Assembly: GCA_003427395.1 (NCBI GenBank)
Contig: BFEA01000194.1
Coordinates: 1,867,135-1,887,293, forward strand
DNA: 20,159 nucleotides
Source of the DNA: Chara braunii
Lineage: Eukaryota; Streptophyta; Charophyceae; Charales; Characeae
Direction: 5' to 3'
The notes beneath the pieces were generated by a model. That model saw nothing but the letters and a program-made list of their open reading frames with translations. It did no database searches and had not been told where the DNA came from. Below are positions 1 to 7,682 of this stretch, piece after piece (positions within the stretch are counted from its first letter, which is position 1; every line of letters begins with the position of its first letter). The translations under genes were made by a program, and so were the position numbers.

Positions 1-696
1 GGAAATAAAAATTTTCGCCAATAATTCGTGAAAAACGTTCCTTTCTCGTCGACGGGGCCGGCCACGCATTGGACCAGGCGGACCGTTTGAAAGGTCGTGG
101 CCGCAGTCCGCCGCCCTAATGCCTCATGGAAAAGGGTCTGACCTCCACCACTTTGGGACTTTGGTCCTGCTCCCCCCCCCGCCCGCCACTCCACCCCGAG
201 ACCTCTCGGCCGCGTCACGCAGGAGTTGGACCAACCTCGTCACGAACGCGCAAATGGAGCTTCCTTAGGCCGCTCAGGCTGAGTGCGCCAGCCATACCTC
301 TCGCGAGCCCCTATGACAGGATAGGGCCTACGCGAGGCACAACTTACCTCCACCTTACAGGAGTTGTCACCTCCCTTCGGTGGGCGTATCCCCGCCGAGC
401 TACCAGTCCACAGTACGAAAGCTACTCAGTTGTCATCGCAGAGGTGGACCAGTCGAGGGTGTTTCTCGTTCGCTGTAGCATAGGGGGTATGCGCGGTAAT
501 ACGCCTATCGGACTCGCACGCGAACCGACATCTTGGGGGGCTGAGGTCCCAAGCGTGACTCATCATCGGTCAACTAGGACGCATCCCACACACCACGCGC
601 ACACCACCTTACAAACACACACAAAAAAAAAAAACACGCACGCACATACCACAGGGCACAACACGAGCAACGCGACAACGCTCCTAGCCCCTCGGT
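1..696. other. GC-rich noncoding stretch, no recognisable gene
   Basis: The longest open frame here (plus strand, 126-698) has no domain or plausible protein composition. It includes a homopolymeric Pro/Ser/His/Thr run caused by C-rich and CA-rich DNA. A CA-rich and poly-A tract lies at about 585-650. A pair GGCCACG / CGTGGCC can form near 58-112, and a short pair GCATA / TATGC near 478-493. I see no LTR end, tRNA or promoter that I can defend. Confidence 0.5.
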
Positions 697-699
697 AGC

Positions 700-1074
700 C
701 AACCCATAACTTCGCGACACAGAAATCGGACAAGCGTCGCGTGCGTGGGTTAGTATAAAACTGCGCGGACGCAGGGCTAACCCATATCGGCTCGCAATGC
801 AGACGTACGCAAGCAGTCGCAATGATGGCGTACTATGTAGTGCCCATAATCGCGCGGTCCTTGTTAATCTCGAGGGTCGCATTCGACACTCAAGTGTCGG
901 CTGACACGCGCCTTGAGGGTTAATCTCTCGGCGCTGGACAACCGCCATGCGCGGTTGAAAACCACACCCTCTTCTGCACCCTGTGCAGAGGGGTTGAGTA
1001 GGCAGCTTTAAGCTGTCGTGGCGGTCAAACATCAAAGGGTTTGACTTAGACGGTTGCCACGGACTACAACGTCC
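700..1074. repeat. Cluster of consecutive inverted repeats (hairpins)
   Basis: At least six hairpins follow one another. (1) GGGTTAG 747-753 pairs with CTAACCC 777-783 and encloses CTGCG 761-765 / CGCAG 770-774. (2) CGACACT 884-890 pairs with AGTGTCG 893-899. (3) CAACCGC 939-945 pairs with GCGGTTG 951-957. (4) CCCT 967-970 plus CTGCAC 974-979 pair with GTGCAG 983-988 plus AGGG 989-992, leaving a 3-nt bulge on the 5' side. (5) CAGCTT 1003-1008 pairs with AAGCTG 1010-1015. (6) CGTGGC 1017-1022 / GCCACG 1056-1061 encloses GTCAAAC 1024-1030 / GTTTGAC 1039-1045. A small GGAC / GTCC pair (1061-1074) follows, then an A-rich tract. An alternative fold pairs AACCCA (700-705) with TGGGTT (746-751) and CGCGAC with GTCGCG. 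No function is known to me. The density could reflect a structured transcript or palindrome-rich DNA. Confidence 0.6.
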
Positions 1075-1787
1075 AACAAAAAAAAACCCTAAAAAACAGA
1101 CGAATGGGTCGAGGGCCCCCTCTTATTCCAGCCAGGGTCATGATCTTTTGGGGGTACCCTCTCTCTCCTTGGGTGATGCCCACGGCCTACAATAACATCA
1201 AGCGTTTGCGTCTACGTGCGAGCCTCCCGATCCCATAACCTCTGGGCGTTGGGGTGGCGAAGCATCGCATGCAAGATTTTTACACAAGGTTGCACGACTG
1301 CTGGCCAGTCCCATACCGACCAACGATGCCAGTCATATGTGGTAATCGCAGTCCCGGCCTCGCGAACACCCACAGTAAATACACCCAAGCATACACACAT
1401 AGGGGAGATAAAGTTACGACGATCACTGCACATATGGGACTCCTTACAACCATAAGTACATATATGAGATCGCAGACAACCTCAAATCCAAATCCAAGCC
1501 ACAGGGTCTACATGCAATTACATCAAAGAATCGAGCAGCAACCACGCACTACACGGAGTCAACCCCAACCAATCTCCACACTCATACCCCTTGCTTTAGC
1601 CATGCAAGCCCCAGTCTCCCGCCCAACCAACCATAATTAAATACTCAGTACCTTCGTTAAATGACCATTCAATAAAGTCCGGGTGAAACCCTCAACAAAC
1701 AATAAAGTCACCAGGGCTAAAGCCTTTTAAGTTGGGTGTGACGAGTGAGTTGGAATTGAGTCGTAGACCGACGAATCGACAACCAAC
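1075..1787. other. Noncoding stretch, no recognisable gene
   Basis: Short open frames on both strands overlap each other around 1212-1640. None shows a domain, a convincing start context or a protein-like composition. The stretch begins with an A-rich tract and becomes C/A-rich. AATAAAGTC occurs twice close together (about 1671 and 1701). I see no structured feature comparable to the neighbouring hairpin clusters. Confidence 0.45.
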
Positions 1788-2011
1788 CTGTTATAAGTGA
1801 TAACAGAAAAACGACCCTTATATGATCGAGCTGAACCTCGTCCAAGTCCTGAATCGAATGTCCAAGAAAGACCTGTACCATAAGACAGGTCAATGCCCAA
1901 GCTAAATCATAAGCATATGGAGGATGATCCTCCATAGCATATTCTCACCCAAGTTATTTGCCAACTAAATTTAAGTCTACCCCTAAGCCAATGCCCAAGC
2001 AAAGGTAGACT
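1788..2011. repeat. Second hairpin cluster
   Basis: There are four perfect inverted repeats. CTGTTAT 1788-1794 pairs with ATAACAG 1800-1806. GACCTGT 1870-1876 pairs with ACAGGTC 1885-1891. TATGGAGGAT 1916-1925 pairs with ATCCTCCATA 1927-1936 (ten base pairs around a single G, so more a palindrome than a normal hairpin). AGTCTACC 1974-1981 pairs with GGTAGACT 2004-2011. They lie 5' of the 120-bp tandem repeat and the stem-loop array. No coding signal overlaps them. Confidence 0.6.
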
Positions 2012-2089
2012 AACGACAAGATCTCCCCTATTCCGGGTGAATCGTCAGAATCGTCACCTGTCAAAATATAATCTATCTCCCCTAAACTA

Positions 2090-2405
2090 AAAAAAATTCG
2101 GCAGCGCTTTCCGTAGGAAAAGTGTCTTTCCAGAATTTATATCAGCTTGAATACGAAAACAGAAATAGTCTTTGACTTTCCAAGGTCCAATTTTGTCGAA
2201 CTCCTTGAATTAGCAAAAATTTGGGCAACACTCCCTTTAGAAAAGGAGACTTTCCAGATTTTTACTAAGTCATATATACTTTAGACAAGTTGAACTTTGA
2301 CAAGTCAAAATTTGACTAACTCCTTGGAGTTGCAGAAATTTCGGCAGCGCTTCCCGTAGAGAAAGGAACTTACCAAAATTTGTACAAAGCCAGGTATAAC
2401 AAAAA
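2090..2405 (+). repeat. Tandem repeat, three copies of about 120 bp
   Basis: The core around GGCAGCGCTTCC recurs with GGCA at 2100, 2224 and 2343 (spacings 124 and 119). Each copy reads roughly AATTTCGGCA, then a C/T-rich and A/G-rich pair able to form a short stem (CTTTCC/GGAAAAG, CTCCCTTT/AAAAGGAG, TTCC/GGAA), then ACTTtCCAgAATTT. The spacers also match in part: they share a TTGACTTTCC / TTTGACAAGTC type segment and a CTCCTTGgAaTTaGCA type segment. Short tandem repeats of this kind are common in untranslated parts of plant Ty3/gypsy elements. That link is a recollection, not something the sequence proves. Confidence 0.75.
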
Positions 2406-2864
2406 ATCTCAGAAAATGCGAGAATCGATCTAAGTAAAAAAACTTAGCTCAGAAAGTGCAAGAATTGAAGCTAACTCCTATCGCTCTAGCACGTGGCGAG
2501 CCTCTACAGCAACTACCTGTCAACTGAAACTCAGACCAAGTAGTAGCCTCCCTCAGTCACATGCAAGCCAAATCACAAAGGTAAGTAATCTCGCCACCTC
2601 AAGTTAACCTTTGCAAACAATAGTTCGTAATCTCTTGATGCTTTATTCCCTTATACCCAGCTTACATAGGGCATAAAGTCAAGTCGTCCAATCTTATGGA
2701 ACTTGCCTGACTCAGCCATAGAGTATACACGAACAGGTTGCACAACTACTTCTCTCTTTCTTTTGGGCGTATGACTAAGCTGTTCATCTTAGAACAAGGC
2801 TCAGCCGCCCCGAACTGTTTGATATCCAAATTATATATACCTCTCTGAGCTTGGTGTTCAAAAG

Positions 2865-2915
2865 CTGGGCATAAGACTGAGCCGTTCATCTTAGAACAAG
2901 GCCCAGTCTGCCCAG
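2865..2915 (+). other. Stem-loop copy 3 of the ATCTTA array, most complete example
   Basis: CTGGGC 2865-2870 pairs with GCCCAG 2910-2915. After a 3-nt bulge (ATA), AGACTGAGCC 2874-2883 pairs with GGCCCAGTCT 2900-2909 with one A.C mismatch. GTTC 2884-2887 pairs with GAAC 2894-2897 around the loop ATCTTA, leaving AA unpaired at 2898-2899. That gives about 20 pairs in 51 nt. The inner stem differs at two positions on each side from the usual TCCA/TGGA while keeping full pairing. Confidence 0.85.
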
Positions 2916-3464
2916 GGTTTCCTTCAATTATACTTTTAGTTATACTCTCTTCATTTCATGATAAGCTATAGCCAGGCCGTCCAATCTTATGGAACCCATG
3001 CCTGACTAGCTTGTTCATAATTAAGATAGTATAAAATATAGCCAAAATTTAACCTTTTGGGTTCCAGCATGTGCGAGGCATTGAGCTAGACCGTCCAATC
3101 TTATGGAATATATCTGGTCCTCTGCCAGGTTCGTTTCTCTCTGATCCGCTGTGTGCGGCATGAGTTCAAGGCCGTCCAATCTTATGGACATGCCCTGCAC
3201 CCAGCGAGAATTACTCCCTCAGAATGAAATAGGAAGGGGCTGAGCCGTCCAATCTTATGGACTTGCTCAGGCCTCCTCGATAAAAAACAAAAGAAACAGA
3301 ACAAACCTCAATCAAACACGGCAACCAAACCTTCCAATCTTATTGTACAGGTTTGACCCCTGAAAAGTCGGCCACAGCCAAACCCTCACAATTCAGAGCA
3401 ATCAGGCCGTCCAATCTTATGGAACTGGTCTGACTCTCCATGCAATTCAAAAATAAAACACAGC

Positions 3465-3500
3465 GGTCAGGCCGTCCAATCTTATGGAACTGGTCTGACC
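3465..3500 (+). other. Stem-loop copy 10 of the ATCTTA array
   Basis: GGTCAGGCC 3465-3473 pairs with GGTCTGACC 3492-3500 (nine pairs, one of them G.T). TCCA 3475-3478 pairs with TGGA 3485-3488 around ATCTTA 3479-3484. G3474 on one side and ACT 3489-3491 on the other form the asymmetric internal loop. Copy 9 (about 3395-3437) is nearly identical inside but has a different outer stem, AGAG 3395-3398 / CTCT 3434-3437. Confidence 0.85.
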
Positions 3501-4021
3501 CCATAGGACCCATTCAGGCTCACGTAAAACCACCTTTCCCCCACCCTTCCCCCAGATGCAACCCCTTGTGTTCACAATTTGCCTTCAAGCAATCAACAAA
3601 AACCGAAACTGAGATTGTGCACACATTCCTTTACTTAATCTGAGTTGTGTCCTGTCAGTCAGACCAAAGTCAAAGTAGGGGTGCATGCAGTACACTCAGT
3701 CAAACATAGCAAGACGTACAAGTAGGGGTTATGTCAGGGCATATAGAGGGAAAGGGATGGTTACCTCTCAATTCCCTGCCTCCAGAGCCTCGCCTAGGCT
3801 CCGGCAGAGCTCCCGCAATCGGTGGGGCGAACCTCCTACAGAGTCCTTGGCGCGGATTACGGGTTGCAATCCCGCCTGCCGCCTTCCTCTCAGAACCAAG
3901 GGACTAGACTTAGAGTAAGAAGGGCAGGGGTAGATAGTTTTGAGACTCTCAGATACAAGAATGGTGCACTCAGACTCGCGAGAGAGGGCCTTCGATTCTT
4001 GTCTCGCCTGAGGGCCCCACA
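3501..4021. other. Noncoding stretch, possible leader sequence
   Basis: No protein domain appears on either strand. Local inverted repeats include GAGCCT 3785-3790 / AGGCTC 3796-3801 and GCGGATT 3852-3858 / AATCCCGC 3868-3875 (one bulged C). The second contains a T-arm-like CGGGTTGCAATCCCG, but a full tRNA does not fold convincingly. If the ATG at 4022 is a real start, this would be its 5' leader, with the stem-loop array further upstream. Confidence 0.35.
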
Positions 4022-4147
4022 ATGGCAGCCGATACAACAACTTGTTCGACTCTTAGTCAGGCCACCGAAATCACCTCCCTAATGAGCCCCCACACCACCA
4101 TACTAGTCTCCCTTCCCGACCCCAATCACCTACTGGCGCCTGTATAG
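4022..4147 (+). pseudogene. Short ORF (41 aa) with good start context, possibly a broken gag-like start
   Basis: The context CACAATGGCAGCC matches the plant start consensus well. The frame begins MAADTTTCSTLSQ and ends at TAG after 41 codons. The next several hundred bases (to about 4650) are GC-rich and give Ala/Thr/Ser/Gln-rich translations, as in low-complexity N-terminal regions of retroelement Gag proteins. No zinc knuckle, protease or polymerase motif follows, so this may be chance. I do not assign a function. Confidence 0.2.
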
Positions 4148-5100
4148 CCAACCGTAATAACTGACAATAGCTAATGGCAGCGTGCCGCCGAGTGCAGCAA
4201 CCAAACGGGCAGCGGCTAATGTGCAGCGCGCAGCAGCAATTCGTGCTCAGTCCGCAGACGCACCCACAGTTCGGGCGGCCAGCTGCACGCAGCAGCAATA
4301 TACAACGCTGTTAACAGAGTTAGCCGCAGTTTGCGCACAGTCAATAGAATCAACAGCAGCTAGTGCAGCGTCCCCCACAACAGCTCAGCCAATCGTAACT
4401 CTCTACTCGGCCGCTTGGTCAAACAACAACAGCCAAATCTCTGCCTCCACCAACCCCATCTGCTCAGGCAAGTTGCTTCCCCGCGGACCAGTTCAAACGG
4501 CCAGGCGAGTGGCTAAGCTCGGGCCGACTGCAGGATCCGGCACACTCTATCTTCATTGCCTACCGCAGCAAAGGTACGTCCTCGTTTTACTCATCTACGT
4601 AGCACATGTTAATCTCGCCCATGCATGCAGGGCCAATAGGGACTGAGCTCGAGACCCCGGAAATGCCGCTTGCATGTGTAACCGACTGAGCTAGGCCGCT
4701 GACCAGGCAGGTACGCATCTGCCTTCCCTTCGTGCCTGCTGCCTCCCTCGAGAGGGCCGCTGCCCAACGCCGAGCAGCGCATCGCCCGACAGATACATCC
4801 GCGGTTTCATGGCAGGGTCTTTGCCAGCTTGCCCATTGAGCTGAGCGAGCCCGAAATCATTGCACTCCAACCGTGAGCATAGGTAGTTAAAGAGGGGCTG
4901 TCCCCTACGATTCGACTGGCAGCTCGGAGTGAATCTACCCGCAAATCACGACCAAGTGCATTCAACACTTTGGCCGTTTCACCCCGCTTATATACCACGC
5001 AGTCCCTAATCTTCGCACCTCAAAACTCACCCACTAACTTCTAAAACTAACTTTACCATCGAATTCGCAACGCTAGAAAACCCCCATTTTGCATCCTTCC
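4148..5100. other. Noncoding or decayed stretch with Ala/Ser-rich open frame
   Basis: A plus-strand frame at 4182-4646 translates as Ala/Thr/Ser/Gln-rich low complexity, with no domain. Between 4574 and 4630 the DNA has intron-like borders (AAAG|GTACGT and GCATGCAG|GG), but nothing on either side supports a gene. From 4647 to 5100 I see only short frames with no signature. Confidence 0.3.
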
Positions 5101-5310
5101 CCGATCGTTTCCGTTAAGAAACGGGAGGGATCTACGTTTTTCCGCCGTGCCATATCCATCTCTCCACTACCACCGCGCAACTACTTCCTCCGTTAGGTCC
5201 CTTTCTACTAATCTTTCTCTAAGTCTAACTCAAAGGTCGAAGTCGCCGGTCCCCAAAACCTTTGATTTGGGCTCTCCCCCGCCCGTTTTCGTTAAGAAAC
5301 GGGCGAGATC
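5101..5310 (+). repeat. Dispersed pair of a hairpin motif around CGTTAAGAAACGGG
   Basis: Two copies about 180 bp apart share GTTTyCGTTAAGAAACGGG followed by GrGATCwACGTTT. In copy 2, CGCCCGTTT (5280-5288) pairs perfectly with AAACGGGCG (5297-5305) across the loop TCGTTAAG. In copy 1 only CGTTT 5106-5110 / AAACG 5119-5123 and a looser outer C/G run pair. Loop and flank are better conserved than the outer stem. Confidence 0.6.
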
Positions 5311-7207
5311 AACGTTTCCCCTCCCTCGCTTCTCCTCCATCATCGCTGCTCCGCCTTGCTGCTTTGCGCATGCACCCGGCGCTACCCGATGTCCAGGTTC
5401 ATTCGGCCTATTTTCTTACGTTCTGCTTGCCCGCCTTGCCTCCCTGCTACCTACCTTCCCTCCACCTTTCATAGCTGCTCCCCGCCTGTCCTTCCGCCGT
5501 CCCGTTCCCCCCTTTTCCCGAATGAATCTGGTGCGAAAGCGTGCTCGGGTTCACCCGCCTCGGCCACCTCTCAACCCGCTCGACTACTGCCCGTCACCCA
5601 CCTCCCTGTCTGCTCATTGCTGTCCAGCGTCGCCCTCCCCCACTACTTTGCCCATTCGCCCCGATTCTGCCGAGCTCGCTACCCTGCTGCCTTTACCACC
5701 GGTCACCCCTGGCACGCCAATCCGGCCCGGTGCATCCGCCCCCTCACTGGTGCTTTGCCCCTGCCCCCATCGCTCCGCTGAGCTAGCCGCCTGCTGCCGT
5801 CCTGGTGAGCCGGGCTCTGCCCCGCTCCGCGTGCACCCGCCACAGAACCCCCGACAGATCCTTTCGTCTCTCTCACTACTTGCCAGCCCTCTTCAACTGC
5901 GCTCTGCCCTCCTCTGTTGTCGCCAACTGCCAACGCACCCGCGACGTAGCCACTCGCACTCCAACACTGAGTAATTGTTCCGACAGCACTCAAATGCTAT
6001 AGCCAAAACCCGGCTGCCGGCCTCCTCCCCTTTATCCCCTTCGCCCTCACGCAGAGACCACACCGATCTCCCTCGACCCTGCTACTCCCGGGGACTACTG
6101 GATACTCCGACAACTTCGGTCTACCGGCCTCAGGGGTCTCCCGGTGCACCTCCACCTGTGACCATGGGCCAGGGGAGAACACCCCGTGGTGGCGCCAAAG
6201 GCCGCCTCACCCCCTTTTTCGTCTTCCCCGCTCGCATGCACCGGCCAAGCCCTCCGTCCGGGTTCACCCCCGGGTCTTTGCACATCGTCTTACCCCCACT
6301 AGCCTGTACGTACCTGGCGCGGTCTGCGTCCCCGTTCATCCCGGACCTCTACGCGCCAACCCTTTACAGGGGCCACGCAACCTTCTCTGTGTCGTTCCTA
6401 CTTTTAACAGATGTCCCACGGGATTTAGGCCGGAACAGTGCCCCCACGGACGCGCCAGGGCCACTCACCTCCTGGCTCGACCATTCGTGGGTGCGCCCAC
6501 CATAGCAGGCCCTCGCCCGTATCTCGACAGAAAGCAGGATCCCAAAAAAAGGAGAGGGGTACAGCCAAAAAAAAAAAAAAAAACATAAATATAAAAATCC
6601 ATACACCTTGTTTATTACGAGGCCTAAAACGGGAACCGTCGGGCCCGTCACGACGCATGCTGCAAAACTGAGAGGGATAGGCCCGTCGGGCCCTCAACCC
6701 CTCTTCCTCCGACACTCCGCTGCTCCTTCGTTGCCTCACGCTGGCCTCGATCCCTGAACCTCCATAGCAATAGTCCAATGCCATAGCCTATAGGGCTAAG
6801 CCCAAGCCTGAAACAGCTAGGCGCGGATTTCGATATGAAGTGGTACCGCGCGGTGCCTAGGCCTGGGAAAAAACAGCCTAGGCCCTCCTTTCCCGCCTGC
6901 AACCGGCGCGCCAACACTAGATACCCGCACCGGCTTACTCGGACCGCGCCGTCGCCACCTTGTGTGCCTAGTGGCGTGCCAGTCCCACCATCGGTCACGC
7001 ACACCACCCAAAGACGAGCTTTCATCCCCTAAACAAAACCGCAGCACGGTCCAGGTCGGTCGACTAGACTGGCCGCTCACTCAACCAGAAAAATCACACA
7101 CGCGCCTTAAAACTGCGTGCCCACATACCCTCTAACTTAGTCAGGACGGGTCCCGGACGCGGTCGCGCCTCGCACGACCCATTTTCCCTGTCATTTGCAA
7201 AAACCAG
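5311..7207. other. C-rich noncoding region
   Basis: The region is very rich in CCC and CT runs on the plus strand and holds long overlapping open frames in several phases, including a 275-codon frame at 5147-5974. All translate to Pro/Ser/Leu/Arg-rich strings with no domain, and the frames overlap on both strands, which is expected of stop-poor GC-rich DNA. An A17 tract lies near 6567-6583. I see no gene, RNA or transposon end that I can support. Confidence 0.5.
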
Positions 7208-7237
7208 GGCGGATACCCTTGTAAGGGTATTCGCGCC
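7208..7237. repeat. Compact hairpin
   Basis: ATACCCTT 7213-7220 pairs perfectly with AAGGGTAT 7223-7230 around GT. GGCG 7208-7211 pairs with CGCC 7234-7237, with a small bulge on the 3' side. It lies just before the sharp drop in GC content at about 7290, where the LINE-bearing sequence begins. Confidence 0.5.
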
Positions 7238-7264
7238 GACACCGACCTGCCGAAAAACCCGCCC

Positions 7265-7522
7265 CTAACTCATAGGAATCGGCATTTTCTGGTGGCGGGG
7301 GGAATGGTGGTTTAAACTATTGATAATCAACAAAATTCTTTCAAGTTGTTGCAAATTCAATAAGCACTTAGGGGAAGGATTCTTCAACTCATCATCCGAA
7401 TTTGAGGGTTGATGTGTTGTCAGAATTGAAAGAGTTGCCGACTCATCTGAACTAATAGATTTGTAATAGTAACCTCGGTAAAATCCAGACTCATTTATAG
7501 TACTAGAATCCCCATTGTCCAC
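7265..7522 (-). other. Unidentified 85-codon ORF, doubtful
   Basis: This minus-strand frame starts with ATG, and its composition is closer to a normal protein than its neighbours: an acidic Ser/Asp-rich stretch (SISSDESATLSIL, SNSDDELKNPSP) followed by a Leu-rich segment. I recognise no domain. It lies between the hairpin-rich region and the LINE, where the 5' end of the LINE or host flank would be expected. It could be a fragment of a host gene or a chance frame. Confidence 0.15.
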
Positions 7523-7682
7523 TACTTATCATCACACCCTACAGATCCCTTACACCTACAGTAATAAGTGGGGCCAAATATGACTGATTAAATTATTGTT
7601 TATTTCCTTTTTACATTTCCCTTCAAATGGTCGGGCACAAAAACTGTTACAAGTTGACATTGCCTACGGAACAACACATCAA

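Larger units (their letters stand above)
2669..3500 (+). repeat. Array of ten stem-loops sharing the apical loop ATCTTA
   Basis: Ten hairpins lie on the same strand, with loop starts at 2691, 2786, 2888, 2984, 3098, 3179, 3252, 3337, 3414 and 3479 (spacings 65-114, mean about 88). The common design is an outer stem, a short bulge usually on the 5' side, a middle stem often ending GCC / GGC, an asymmetric internal loop (usually g opposite act or similar), a 4-bp inner stem and the loop ATCTTA. The inner stem is TCCA/TGGA in copies 1, 4, 5, 6, 7, 9 and 10, GTTC/GAAC in copies 2 and 3, and broken in copy 8. Middle stems differ yet pair: copy 2 CTAAGC/GCTCAG (one A.C mismatch), copy 4 CAGGC/GCCTG, copy 7 CTGAGC/GCTCAG, copy 8 CAAACC/GGTTTG, copy 9 TCAGGCC/GGTCTGA. 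No reading frame runs through the array. I know no family with this consensus. Confidence 0.85.

Noticed and set aside
126-1035. Overlapping 190- and 153-codon frames on opposite strands
   Set aside because: They run through CA-rich and poly-A sequence and hairpins, with no domain or credible composition.
2669-3500. CRISPR array
   Set aside because: The setting is eukaryotic. The repeated unit is a variable-stem hairpin with only a short constant core, and spacers are irregular in length.
3800-3880. tRNA-like segment with a T-arm-like CGGGTTGCAATCCCG
   Set aside because: The T-loop has GC where tRNAs have CG, the acceptor stem pairs over only about five bases, and no acceptable anticodon arm is found. 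A tRNA gene or tRNA-derived SINE is not supported.
4574-4630. 57-bp intron with GTACGT and GCATGCAG borders
   Set aside because: Neither flank encodes a recognisable protein, and such short matches are expected by chance.
5147-5974. 275-codon plus-strand open frame, the longest in the window
   Set aside because: The sequence is C-rich and stop-poor. Frames overlap in several phases on both strands, the translation is Pro/Ser/Leu/Arg-rich with no domain, and nothing distinguishes this frame from its shadows.
1-7260. LTR retrotransposon with recognisable LTRs, primer-binding site and pol
   Set aside because: I found no long direct repeats with TG...CA ends, no tRNA-complementary primer site and no protease, integrase or RT motif. 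Only the tandem repeat and a Gag-like start hint at it.
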